The notes under the pieces were generated by a model that did not search any database, was not told the origin of the DNA, and worked only from the letters and a program-made list of their open reading frames with translations. From Aureococcus anophagefferens (lineage: Eukaryota; Sar; Pelagophyceae; Pelagomonadales; Pelagomonadaceae), in NCBI RefSeq assembly GCF_000186865.1, contig NW_008705574.1, positions 468,166 through 532,165 on the forward strand: a stretch of 64,000 nucleotides of DNA, in the 5' to 3' direction. Position 1 is the first letter of the stretch. Each line of letters begins with the position of its first letter. Positions 37,396 through 46,654 of the stretch are shown piece after piece. Position numbers and translations under genes: made by a program.

Positions 37396-38448
37396 ATGGC
37401 CGACATGCTCAAGTCCATGATGGCGGCGATCGGTTTGGCCGAGGACGACGCCGCGTTGTGGGGCAGCCCGACGGAGCTCGCCACGAAGGACGAGCTCCTC
37501 GCGGCCCGGGACGCCCTGAAGAGCTACGACGACGTCCTGCGCACGCCGCAGCTCAACGACTGGCCCGTCGGCGACACGAAATTAACGCTCAAGCTCGAGT
37601 CGCTCCAGACCACGGGCTCGTTCAAGATCCGCGGCATGCGCTACAAGCTCCACGTGTCGGACGTCGCGCGGCTCAGGTCCGCGGGCGTCGTCACGCTCTC
37701 CGCGGGCAACGCGGGCAAGGCCGTGAGCTACCTCGCGGGCAAGGCGGGCATCGACGCCAAGGTCTTCATGCCCGACACGGCGCCCGACGACCGCAAGCGG
37801 CTCATGGAGGACCTGGGCGCGTCCGTGGCCAAGGTGCCCGGCGCCGAACTGCTGGACGCCGTCGCCGCGTGCGTCGCGACGGAGAAGCGCATCCTCGTCC
37901 ATCCCTTCGACGACGTCGACCTCATCCGCGGCCACGCCTCCTGCGGCCTCGAGATGCTCGAGGACCAGCCGGACGTCGACGTCGTCGCCGTGTGCTGCGG
38001 CGGCGGCGGCCTCCTCGCGGGCGTCGCGGCCGCGTACAAGCTCTCCGGGTCCAAGGCGCGCGTCGTCGGCGTCGAGCCCGAGGGCGCCCAGTCCATGGCC
38101 ATTTCCGTGAGGACGGGAAGGCACGCCTGGTGCCCCGACGGCGGCAAGACGGAGACCATCGCCCACGGCCTCGCGCCGCCCTTCGCTGGGAAAGCGACGT
38201 ACAACCACGTCCGCGCGTTCTGCGACGACGTCGTGACGGTCACGGACGCGGAGATGCGCGAGGCGACGCGCGCGTTGTTCCGCGCGGGGGTCGTCGCCGA
38301 GGTGTCGGGCGCGGCGGCCGTCGCGGCCGCGCTCGCGGGCAAGCTCGGCGACGTCGCGGGGAAGAAGGTCGCGTGCACCGTCTCCGGCCGCAACATCGAC
38401 GTAGGCGAGTACGAGGAGGCCCTCTCCGACCGCCCCATGGCCCACTAA
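37396..38448 (+). CDS. Serine racemase / threonine dehydratase-like PLP enzyme (fold type II)
   Basis: 350 residues. The Schiff-base lysine lies in TTGSFKIRGM. The substrate loop is TLSAGNAGKAVSYLAGK, and the phosphate-binding glycine loop CCGGGGLLAG. VSGRNIDV near the end matches the Ser/Cys that contacts the PLP ring nitrogen. No ACT regulatory domain follows, so it is the short catabolic or racemase type rather than biosynthetic IlvA. Reactions: Ser/Thr deamination or Ser racemisation, which sequence alone does not separate. No targeting peptide, so probably cytosolic. Confidence 0.8.
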   Translation: MADMLKSMMAAIGLAEDDAALWGSPTELATKDELLAARDALKSYDDVLRTPQLNDWPVGDTKLTLKLESLQTTGSFKIRGMRYKLHVSDVARLRSAGVVTLSAGNAGKAVSYLAGKAGIDAKVFMPDTAPDDRKRLMEDLGASVAKVPGAELLDAVAACVATEKRILVHPFDDVDLIRGHASCGLEMLEDQPDVDVVAVCCGGGGLLAGVAAAYKLSGSKARVVGVEPEGAQSMAISVRTGRHAWCPDGGKTETIAHGLAPPFAGKATYNHVRAFCDDVVTVTDAEMREATRALFRAGVVAEVSGAAAVAAALAGKLGDVAGKKVACTVSGRNIDVGEYEEALSDRPMAH

Positions 38449-38453
38449 CAAAG

Positions 38454-39569
38454 TTAGAGCGCGAGGCCGCCCGCGGCCATTTTCCGGAGTTTGGCGAGCT
38501 GCGCCTTCTTGTCCTCCTTGGCCTTGGCCTTGGCCCTCGACGCCTGCTTCTTCTGGGCGCCCTTGACCTTGTTCGCCGCTTTCGTCGTCGACGCGTCGCC
38601 GGCGGTTTTCACGTGTTTCATCGCGTCCGCGACGTTGCTCTCGCGCCGCCGGTCGCGCTCGCGGTTCGACTCCGCGAGCGCGCCGAGGCGCGCGGTCTCG
38701 AGCTTCTCCCAGGCCGCCGTGGACTCGCGGAACGACGGCCAGCTCTTCATCTTCTCCATCTCCTCGTGCATCTGGAGTAGGGGCTTCATCCGCTGCTTCT
38801 CGCGCTCCTTCGCCTCCTCCTCGGGCGTCTTCTTCGCGCAGCGCTTCTTCGCGGCGGCCTCGGCCGCGGCCGCGGGGCCCGCCTTCTTCAGCGCCTTTTG
38901 TTCCGTGTACATGTCGCGGAAGGACCGGATCGTGTCCTGTGACTCCGCGGGGAGGCTGCCGATCATCGACTCGGGGAGCACGAGCACCTGGGTGACGTAC
39001 TCCTTCTGGTCCGGGGGCAGCTTGTCGAAGAGCGACAGGGAGAAGTCGATGTCCTCGGCCCTCTGCTCCGGCGCGTCGACGCGGCCGGGCTCCTTGCCCG
39101 CGGCCTTCTCCGCGACCTGGATGGCGTACATCTTCCGCAGGCCCTCGATCTGCTCGCGCTGGTCCGCGGGCAGCGACGCGACGTCGGCCTCGGCGAGGTC
39201 GAGCATCTTCGCCACGTAGGGCCGCTGCTCGTCGGGCAGCTTCTCGAAGAGCGGCAGGGAGAAGTCGACGGAGGACGCCTCCTTCGGCGCGGCCGAGGGC
39301 TTGCCGTCGAGGTGCTCCCGCTTCGTCGGCGCCGGCGCCGGCGCCTCCTCGGCCTCGAGCGCCGCGCCGTCGGCGTCGAACTCCTCCCAGCGCTTGTAGC
39401 CCTTATCGTAGGTGTGGGCCGCGGCGCTCGACGACGCGCTCGTCGTCGCCGGCGGCGCCGGCGACGGCGGCGCGGGCTTCGCGGGCGACGGCGCCCGGTC
39501 GAGGTCGACGTCCGCGACGTTCTCGAGGTCGAACGACCCGTCGGCGGCGCATTCGAGCACCGCGGCCAT
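38454..39569 (-). CDS. Protein with two copies of a DFSLPLFEKLP repeat and a basic coiled coil, function unknown
   Basis: 371 residues from ATG 39569; an ATG at 39653 adds 28. About residues 100-150 and 165-215 are duplicates: DFSLPLFEKLPDEQRPYVAK and DFSLSLFDKLPPDQKEYVTQ, each followed by LPADQ or LPAES and a helix ending KMY or DMY. The C-terminal 120 residues form a Lys/Glu-rich coiled coil ending in an AKAKAKEDKKAQ tail. The repeats faintly recall helical LP-x-Q motifs of CSTF2-type domains, not enough for a call. Possibly nuclear. Confidence 0.5.
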   Translation of the reverse strand: MAAVLECAADGSFDLENVADVDLDRAPSPAKPAPPSPAPPATTSASSSAAAHTYDKGYKRWEEFDADGAALEAEEAPAPAPTKREHLDGKPSAAPKEASSVDFSLPLFEKLPDEQRPYVAKMLDLAEADVASLPADQREQIEGLRKMYAIQVAEKAAGKEPGRVDAPEQRAEDIDFSLSLFDKLPPDQKEYVTQVLVLPESMIGSLPAESQDTIRSFRDMYTEQKALKKAGPAAAAEAAAKKRCAKKTPEEEAKEREKQRMKPLLQMHEEMEKMKSWPSFRESTAAWEKLETARLGALAESNRERDRRRESNVADAMKHVKTAGDASTTKAANKVKGAQKKQASRAKAKAKEDKKAQLAKLRKMAAGGLAL

Positions 39570-39715
39570 GCCTCCGCGCTGCGACGCCGGTTGTCGCGCT
39601 CCAAGCGCGCCAGCCCAGGCTAAAGATGCATTGGTCAACGTCCGATGATGCACTCGCGATGGTGACGACTAATTTGCATCGATGCTGATCGTCGACGCGT
39701 GAGCGCCGAAGAGAC

Positions 39716-40570
39716 ATGCGTCTCCTGCTCCTCGCGGCGTCGCTGCTGCCCGCGAGCCTCGGCAAGGCGATCAAGGGCTGCGTGCCCAAAGCGCCATCGC
39801 CGACAGTCATTCACATCCCCAAGACCGGCGGCGCCTACCAGCGTGCGGCGGCCGTCGCGAATGTTTACGCCGTGCATCGTAGGCACGACGGCGACGTTTT
39901 ATTTCCCCTACTTTACCAATAAGAAAGCGAAGCGCGTCATCCCCGTGCCCCTGCTGCTCGGCAACAGCTCGTGCTCGTGGCATCACGTGCCCCCACGCTA
40001 CTTCCGCTACGGCGCCGCGGCGAGCCCCTACGCGGGCCGGCGGACGGTCTGCTTCGTCCGCGACCCCGTGTCGCGCTGGCTCAGCGAGGCCTTCTATCGC
40101 AAGGTCGCCTTCAGCGCCAGGAGCCTCAACGCCTACACGGCGCAGCTCGTCGGGCGGCTGCGGGGAACGGGACGCGGTCGACGTTCCGGCCCGCGGCCTT
40201 CGTCGACAGCCCGGAGAAGCTCAAGGAGATGAAGAAGCGGCCGCTGGACGCGGCGACGATCGACTGGGACCCGCTCCAGGACTGCCATTTGATCCCCCAG
40301 CACGTCTACGTCTTCGACGAAACGGGCGCGCGCGTCTGCGACGAAATCCTCAGGACGACGAACCTGACGGCGGAGATCCAGCGCCTCAAGGCCGAGGACT
40401 GCAAGACGGGCATCGAGGCCCGGACGATGAACGCGCGGCCCAAGGCCCACGACTTCACGTGGCGCGACCTCGAGCCCGAGCTCCTCCGCGCGATCACGCG
40501 ACTGTACGCGCGCGACTACGAGCTCCTCGGCGACTACTTCGACGACCGGCCCGACGTAAGCTCATTTTAG
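39716..40570 (+). CDS. Carbohydrate sulfotransferase (Sulfotransfer_2-like)
   Basis: Exons 39716-39830 and 39883-40570. One missing base near 40165 accounts for a late frame change, and with it the total is divisible by three (about 267 codons). A signal peptide (RLLLLAASLLPASLG) leads to the PAPS 5'-phosphosulfate loop HIPKTGGTT, restored only after removing the 52-nt GC-AG intron 39831-39882. The 3'-phosphate motif VCFVRDPVSRWLSEAFY follows. This family transfers sulfate from PAPS to glycans in the Golgi. A sulfatase lies 14 kb downstream, but no functional link can be shown. Confidence 0.7.
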
Positions 40571-40751
40571 CTGCGAATTTCAAGGGGGTGGAGTGTGCGA
40601 ATTGCCGGGGCGGGGATGCCGGGGCGGGGGTGGCGTGCGAATTGCACGGGAGCTCGAAGCGGCGGACGCAGCGCGGCGGCGCGGCGTCGACGTCGAACTG
40701 CGTCGCCTCGAGCGCGCCGAAGAGGAAGCTCACGCACGGCGGCGTCGGGAG

Positions 40752-43700
40752 CTAGAAGCGGCGCGGCGGCGGCGGCGGCGCGAGGCCGCCGTGGCCCGCG
40801 TCCGCGGGGCTGCCGAGGAAGGCGACGACGATGTTGACGACGTCCTCGGCGACGCGGGAAAGCGGCGAGCCGTCGTCGCGGTGGCCGATGTGGACGAGCC
40901 GGAGGCGCGCGCCGTGGCGGAGCGCGCGCTCGTCGAGGAGGCCGAGGCGGCGGCGCGCCGCGCGCTCGCGGCGCCCGAGCGCGTAGGTCTGGACGGCGCC
41001 GTCGGCGCGGATGTCGGCCTTGAGGCGCGCGTAGGTCGCCTGCGCGCCGAGGAGCGCGTCCATGGCCGCGCGCGCCTCCGCCTCCGCGTCCTCGGAGCCG
41101 CCCGCCCCGCGGGCCGCGCGGACGTCGCGCGCGCGGCGCCGCACGGCCTCCGTCGCCGCCGCCAGCCCCCGCTGGGCGTCGCGGGCCCGGACCAGGGACC
41201 GCTTCGCCGCGCGGTAGGCCGCGCCGTCGACGGACGTGGCCTTGACGACGACGTCGACGTCCGACGTGTACTGGAGCCGCCCCGCGGCCTCGAGGGCGGC
41301 CCGCGTCCGCGCATCGGGCAGCCAGGCCGCGAGGCCCGTGTCCGCGTTGAAGGCCACGAGCCAGAGCGACTCGAAGGGCAGCGGCACGCGCGCCGCCGTC
41401 AGCACGGCCGCGGCGACGTCGCGGACCCCGTGCCCCGGGAACACGCACCATCGCAGTAAGACGCCCTCGTTGCCGAGCTCCAGCGTGCCGCCCGCGCCGG
41501 CGCTGCCGTCGAGCAGCGGCGGCCAGTGCGCGTCGCCCGCGCCGTAGCCGAAGGCCGGGTTCGGCGCGCCCGGCGGCGGCACGAGGAGGCGCACGCCCCG
41601 TTCGCCGGGCGCCTTGGCGAACGCGTAGACGCCCGGCCCCGGCAAGAAAGCCGCGTCGACGCGGCCGACGTCGAAGGCGTAGGCCTCGGAGGCCGGGTTC
41701 GTCGGGAGCGCGTAGCGCGCGACGCCCGGGTGCGGCGCCACGGCGAAGCCCGGCCGGAGCTTCCGGCCGTCGACGGTCGCCAGGACGACGACGGACGGGA
41801 ACGGCGCGCGGCACGGCGGTATGTCTTGGACTCCTTCGACGAGCGGCGCCGGGGGCCGCTCGTCCGCCGTGCGCCCGCTGCACTTGGACAGCTCCAGGTC
41901 GCCCAGGGAATCCAAGCTCGGCGCGCCGCGACCCGCGCGGAGCGGGTCCCGCACGCCCGCGTTCGCGAGGAGCACGGCCCGCTCGCTGTCGCCGGAGACG
42001 GACGACGCCGCGCGCTCGAGCGCCGCGTTCTCGGAGCTCGCCTTCGACGACGCCGGCCGCGTCGCGAGCGACATGAGATTCAGGTCCATGGCGTTGCCTA
42101 AAATCGTCGCGCCGGTGCCGTCCGGCGCGCGCTGGACCAGCAGCGGCGCGACCCTCAGATCCACGGCGAGCACGAGGGGGAAGGGCCGGGGCTTCGCCCG
42201 GCGCTCGAGCACGCGCGCGCACTCGTCCAGCGCGACGCGCCGGTCCTCGTCGCTCCGGAAGGGCAGGTCGTTGAGGGTCTCGGGCCTGTCCTTGATCGTC
42301 GGCGCGTGCGCGCCGCGGCTCCAGACGGTGATCCGCGAACTTCGGTCGACGCCGATGGCCACGAGCATCAGATCCCGCAGCGGCGGCTCCTCCTTGCCGT
42401 CCTCGACCGACGCGCCGAGCTCGTACTCGTGGAGCGGGGAGTGAGCGTCCGTCGGCTTCGGGGACCGGCGCCGCCTCGCGAGCCGCGCCGCCACACCCGC
42501 GAGGACGACGCCGGCCCCGAGCGCGGCGGCCCAGCGCCACCCGTAAAAGTACCCCCGCCCGCCGCCGCGCGCCGCCGCGGCGAGGCAGCCGGCGAGGGCG
42601 CAGGGCAGGCGGCCGTCGTCGCACGTCTCGACGGCGCCGCATTGTAACGGATTCCCGTCGAGCGCGCAGGTCAGCCCGTCGTCGCAGATGCCGCAGCCCG
42701 CGTCCACGCCGACGAGGGCGTTGCCCTCGACGTCGAGGGACGCCAGGGGCAGGGCCAACAAGTCGCAGGGGACGACGCCGACGAGCGCGTTCCGCGCGAC
42801 GTCCAACTCGGCCAGATTCGCCGCGAGCGATAGCGACGGCAGGGGCCCCGTGAGGGCGTTGCGCCGGAGGTGGAGCTTCCGGAGGGGCGCGGGCTGCGTG
42901 ACGTTGGGGATGGGGCCGAAGAAGCCGTTGCCGTCGAGGTCGAGGTCGAGGAGGCGCGCGTGCGCGAAGAGCGGTTTCGGGAGAGGGCCCGCGAGGCCCG
43001 CGTTCGCCGCGTGGAGCATGACGAGGGCCGGCAGTTGCGCGACGGCGTCGGGGATCGTGCCCGAGAAGGCGTTGTTGTCCAGGAAGAGGTCGCGCAGGAG
43101 CTCCAGGCGGCCGTAGGCCTCCGGGATCGGGCCGTCGAAGCCGCCGTTCCGCGCGTCCAAAATCTCCAGGAGCGGGCAGCTCCCGATGGCCGGGGGCAGG
43201 GCGCCGCCAAAGTCGTTGTCCTGGAGCCAGAGCGCCCGCAGCATGGGGCCGTAGGGGCCGCCCGGGAGGCCGCCCGCGAAGCCGTTCGCGTTGAGCCCGA
43301 GGTACTCGAGGCGCGAGAGGTTGACGAGCGACGCCGGCACGGTGCCGTCGAGCTTATTCTCGTAGACGGCGAAGGTGCGCAAATGCTGAAGCTCGCCGAG
43401 GCTTTCCGGCAGCGGCCCCGTGAGCGCGTTCGAGTAGAGGCTCAGCCACTCGAGGTTCGCGCCGTACGCCTCGGGCAGCGGGCCCGAGAGCGCGTTCGCG
43501 TGGAGGTAGGCCTTCCACAGGTGGTCGCCCCGCAGGAGCCACGGCGGCACGGGGCCCGTGAGCTTGTTGCCGCTGACGCTGAGGATGCGCAGCGACGGCG
43601 CGCAGGCCTCGAGGTCGCCGGGGATGGCGCCGTCGAGGCCCCGGTTCTCCGCGCGGACGTCCGTGCAGTTGCAGCCCGCCGTGCCGTAGCCGCAGGAGGA

Positions 43701-43787
43701 CAGCGCCCCCCGCAGGAAGTCGTCGAGCGTCCGGGCGAGGGCGGGGGCGACGAGGGCGAGGGCGAGGGCAGCCCGAAGTCCGCCCAT
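40752..43787 (-). CDS. LRR receptor-like type I membrane protein with an unassigned cytoplasmic region
   Basis: 1011 residues, single exon. Signal peptide (LALALVAPALARTL); N-terminal Cys cap (CGYGTAGCNC). About a dozen plant-type extracellular LRRs follow (LSVSGNKLTGPVP, LSLYSNALTGPLP, LFLDNNAFSGTIP), then a Cys-rich C-cap (CGICDDGLTCALDGNPLQC). One transmembrane helix follows (WAAALGAGVVLAGVAARLA). The roughly 540-residue cytoplasmic part has no kinase motifs. Its start (VAIGVDRSSRITVWSRGAHA) loosely resembles a PAS core, and a later FDVGRVDAAFLPGPGVYAF segment looks beta-rich. A surface receptor with a non-kinase output domain is the likely picture. Confidence 0.7.
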   Translation of the reverse strand: MGGLRAALALALVAPALARTLDDFLRGALSSCGYGTAGCNCTDVRAENRGLDGAIPGDLEACAPSLRILSVSGNKLTGPVPPWLLRGDHLWKAYLHANALSGPLPEAYGANLEWLSLYSNALTGPLPESLGELQHLRTFAVYENKLDGTVPASLVNLSRLEYLGLNANGFAGGLPGGPYGPMLRALWLQDNDFGGALPPAIGSCPLLEILDARNGGFDGPIPEAYGRLELLRDLFLDNNAFSGTIPDAVAQLPALVMLHAANAGLAGPLPKPLFAHARLLDLDLDGNGFFGPIPNVTQPAPLRKLHLRRNALTGPLPSLSLAANLAELDVARNALVGVVPCDLLALPLASLDVEGNALVGVDAGCGICDDGLTCALDGNPLQCGAVETCDDGRLPCALAGCLAAAARGGGRGYFYGWRWAAALGAGVVLAGVAARLARRRRSPKPTDAHSPLHEYELGASVEDGKEEPPLRDLMLVAIGVDRSSRITVWSRGAHAPTIKDRPETLNDLPFRSDEDRRVALDECARVLERRAKPRPFPLVLAVDLRVAPLLVQRAPDGTGATILGNAMDLNLMSLATRPASSKASSENAALERAASSVSGDSERAVLLANAGVRDPLRAGRGAPSLDSLGDLELSKCSGRTADERPPAPLVEGVQDIPPCRAPFPSVVVLATVDGRKLRPGFAVAPHPGVARYALPTNPASEAYAFDVGRVDAAFLPGPGVYAFAKAPGERGVRLLVPPPGAPNPAFGYGAGDAHWPPLLDGSAGAGGTLELGNEGVLLRWCVFPGHGVRDVAAAVLTAARVPLPFESLWLVAFNADTGLAAWLPDARTRAALEAAGRLQYTSDVDVVVKATSVDGAAYRAAKRSLVRARDAQRGLAAATEAVRRRARDVRAARGAGGSEDAEAEARAAMDALLGAQATYARLKADIRADGAVQTYALGRRERAARRRLGLLDERALRHGARLRLVHIGHRDDGSPLSRVAEDVVNIVVAFLGSPADAGHGGLAPPPPPRRF

Positions 43788-43852
43788 AATTACACCATTT
43801 TACCAGGTCTTGCGATTCTTGAAGCGCGCTTTCTCTTTCGGTGAAGTGCCTG

Positions 43853-46432
43853 ATGGCTACCGGAATGCGCGCCGTGCTCCTGCTCTGCGCGCTGACCCGT
43901 GCGTCGGCGATCACGACGGGCATCTTTGCCTCGTGCGCCGGGCCCAGCGCCAGCTCGTTGGCCCACTGCGACGCGTCCCTGGCCCCGGAGGCGCGCGTCG
44001 CGGCGCTGCTGGGGCAGCTGTCCACCGACGAGAAGATCGCCCTGCTCTCGCCGACGCAGACGCCCTTCTGCGCCTGCCACACGCTCGCGAACGACGGCGC
44101 CGACCTCGGCGTCTACCGCTGGCTCGTGGAGACGAACAGCGGCGTGTCCGCGCCGTGCCTCGCTCCCGGCCGGTGCCCGACGATGTTCGTCGGCCCGCTC
44201 GGCGTCGCGGCGGCGTTCAACCGCAGCGCCTGGGAGCGGAAGGGCGACGTCATCGGCCGGGAGCTCCGCGCGCTCGCGAACGTCGCGGCGGGCCGCTACG
44301 GCCGGGAGAACTACACGCTCTACGACAAGGCGACCGTCGGCCTGACCGGCTTCGGGCCGAACGTGAACCTCGTCAAGGACCCTCGTCGGCGACCGGCGTC
44401 TCCTTCGTTTTGGATGGGTGCGATGGGGTGCTCGCGTAGGCTACGGCCGCAACTCGGAGCTCGCGGGCGAGGACCCCGTCCTCGCCGGGGCGTACGCGGC
44501 GGCCTTCGTGAAGGGCGTCCAGCGGCGCAAGGGCGGGATCCTGCGGAGCGCGGCGTACCTCAAACACTACACCGCCTACAGCGTGCGCCGCGCCGCGTCC
44601 CGCGTATTTTGAACGACGGAGGACCGTGCGAGATCCGCGGCGGTCCCTTCCCGACCGCCGCGTCGAGCTCGCGGGCTATTTTTAGAATCCCGGAGAGTCC
44701 GAGAGCCACCCGCGGGTGCCGTTGACGCGGGCCGCCCTCGTCCCGTGAGCGCCCCCCGCGAGTTCACACCTGAGACCCGCACAGGTGGAAACGAACCGCT
44801 TCACGTTCTCGGCGCCGCTCAGCGCCTTCCAGCGTCCTGCGACCGTGACAACCTTAGAGAGGTTTTGACCGGGAAAACGATGGAAAATCGTTACCGACGC
44901 ATGTGGTAGGCACCTTCGACCTCCACGACAGCAACCTGCGCCAGTTCGAAAAGGGGTTCGTCGACGGCGGCGCGAGCGGAGCAATGTGTAGCTACTTCGC
45001 GCCGAACGGCGTGAGCTCCTGCGGCTCGAAGGCGCTCCTCGAGGAGACCGTGCGCCAGACCTGGAAACGGCCCGACGCCGTGATCATGACGGACTGCTCG
45101 GCCGTGGCGAACATGGCCAAGAACGCGATGAACTTGTCCGACGAGGGCGCGGCCGCTTTGGAGGCCGGCGTCGACGTCTACGGCGGCTGGAACGACGACC
45201 TCTGGGGCGACGGGACGCTGGCCAAGGCGCTCGGCGACAATCTGACGACGCTCGCCGCCCTCGACGCCGCCGTCGCGCGGACGACGCGCCAGAAGCTCGA
45301 GCTGGGGCTGCTCGACGCGGCGACGCCCTGGGACGACCTGGGCGTCGACGACGTGAACGCGTCGGAGTCGCGCGCGTCGGCCTACGACCTCGCGCTCCAG
45401 AGCCTCGTGCTCCTGCGCAACGACGGCGGCGGGACGCTGCCCCTCGACGCCACAAAAAACGTCGCCGTCGTCGGCCCCCTCGCGGCCGACGGGCTGCTCC
45501 TCCGGTCCGACTACGCGAATTCCTACGAGGGGGCTCTGGCCTACGCGCCGTCGCTCCTCGACGCCGTCCGCGGATTCGCCCCGTCGGCGACCTACGCGGC
45601 GGGCTGCGACGTCGACGGCGCCGACGACTCGAGGATCGCCGCGGCCGCCGCCGCCGCCGCGGCCGCGGACGCGGTGATCCTCGCCGTCGGCACGACGCAC
45701 GCGCAGGAGCACGAGGCCCTCGATCGATCCGACACGCTCCTGCCCGGCGTCCAGGAAAAGCTCGCGCTCGCCGTGCTCGCCGCCGCCGCGGAGGCGTCCG
45801 TGTCCGTCGTGATCGTGCTCTGCAACGGCGGCATCGTGAGCGTCGACGCGCTGTTGACGACGGACGCGACGATCGCCGTCGTCGAGGCCTTTAGCCCGCA
45901 GTCCCAGGGCGCCGACGCGCTCGCGGCCCTGGTCTTCGGTCGGGAGAACCGCTGGGGCAAGCTGCCGGTGACCGTTTACGGCAAGGACTACGCGGCGACG
46001 ACGAGGATCACCGATATGGACTTCAGGAACCGGTCGTACCGCTACTACGAGGGCGCGCCGCTCTTCGCCTTCGGCGACGGCCTGAGCTACACGTCCTTCG
46101 CCCACGCCTGCGCCTGCTCTTCGAACGTCGCCTGCGCGTGCAACGTGACGAACACGGGGAAACGCGCGGGCGACGAGGTCCTCATGGTCTTCCACCGGCT
46201 CTCGGCGCCGCTCCGGGCCGCCGTGCTCCGGGAGCACCCCGTGCCCCTGAAGCAGCTCGTCGACTTCGAGCGCGTCGCCCTCGAGCCCGGCGCGTCCGCG
46301 CGCGTCGCGTTCGAGGCCATCGACGCGTCGCTCACGACCGCGGACGGGTCCCGCCGCGTCTACGCGGGCGGCCACGAGCTCGTCTTCTCGCGCGGCAACG
46401 GGCGCGACGTCGTCATCCCCGTAACCGTGTGA
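43853..46432 (+). CDS. Glycoside hydrolase family 3 beta-xylosidase/arabinofuranosidase-like, 4 exons
   Basis: Exons 43853-44384, 44440-44582, 44785-44821 (only 37 nt) and 44910-46432 join to 744 codons, close to the plant BXL length. Signal peptide (MRAVLLLCALTRASA). GH3 features: FGPNVNLVKDPRYGRNSELA, SELAGEDPVLAGAYAAAFVK, LKHYTAYSVETNRF, and the catalytic nucleophile Asp in VIMTDCSAVAN. The C-terminal sandwich has LVLLRNDGGGTLPLD, VAVVGPLA, a FAFGDGLSYTSF motif and a fibronectin-III-like end (CNVTNTGKRAGDEVL). Likely secreted; trims xylose or arabinose from polysaccharides. The small third exon was found by restoring family sequence between the introns. Confidence 0.8.
44385..44439 (+). 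other. 55-nt GT-AG intron in the GH3 gene
   Basis: Begins GTCGGCGA, then CCGGCGTCTCC from the ninth base, ends CGTAG. Removal produces the GH3 motif KDPRYGRNSELAGEDP. Same length and same block position as the intron at 1602-1656, although the host genes are unrelated. Confidence 0.75.
44583..44784 (+). other. 202-nt GT-AG intron in the GH3 gene
   Basis: Phase-0 intron between TAYS and VETNRF. The interior shows no match to families A or B. Ends CGCACAG. No 8-bp duplication beyond GTG. Confidence 0.65.
44822..44909 (+). mobile_element. Introner family C-type intron (88 nt, GC donor) in the GH3 gene
   Basis: Intron start GCGCCTTC and next exon start GCACCTTC match at seven of eight positions. 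The interior has GCGTCCTGCGACC, TTTTGACCGGGAAAACGAT and ATCGTTACCGACGC, in the same order as the ABC-transporter intron at 28575-28655. A small palindrome (ACGATGGAAAATCGT) sits near the acceptor. Confidence 0.75.
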
Positions 46433-46654
46433 GCTCGGTGCGATGGGTCGTTAGGGACGCGGCGCGCGCTTCGCGAGGCACGAAAGAGAGGGCGCGCGGG
46501 TCCGTTCCGCGTGTTCGGGGTCGGGGGTGACATTTCGCCACCGACCCCGACGACGCGTGTGGTACGTTTGAATTGCGCCGTCGGCGGTCGGCGGCGCGTG
46601 AGGTACATTTGAATTGGGGCGGGCGGGGGTTTCTGACAATTTGCGGTCGTCTCC
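46433..46654. repeat. Convergent intergenic region with a duplicated ggtacrtttgaattg motif
   Basis: Between the GH3 and RAP-repeat genes. The motif GCGTGNGGTACRTTTGAATTG occurs at about 46553-46575 and 46596-46616 on the plus strand. No supported gene. Confidence 0.5.

Noticed and set aside
40571..40751. Small frames between sulfotransferase and LRR receptor
   Set aside because: Short, low complexity, formed by gc-rich direct repeats; no support as genes.
43810..44439. Alternative first frame of the GH3 gene
   Set aside because: Arg-rich shadow; the frame starting at 43853 has the signal peptide and GH3 motifs.
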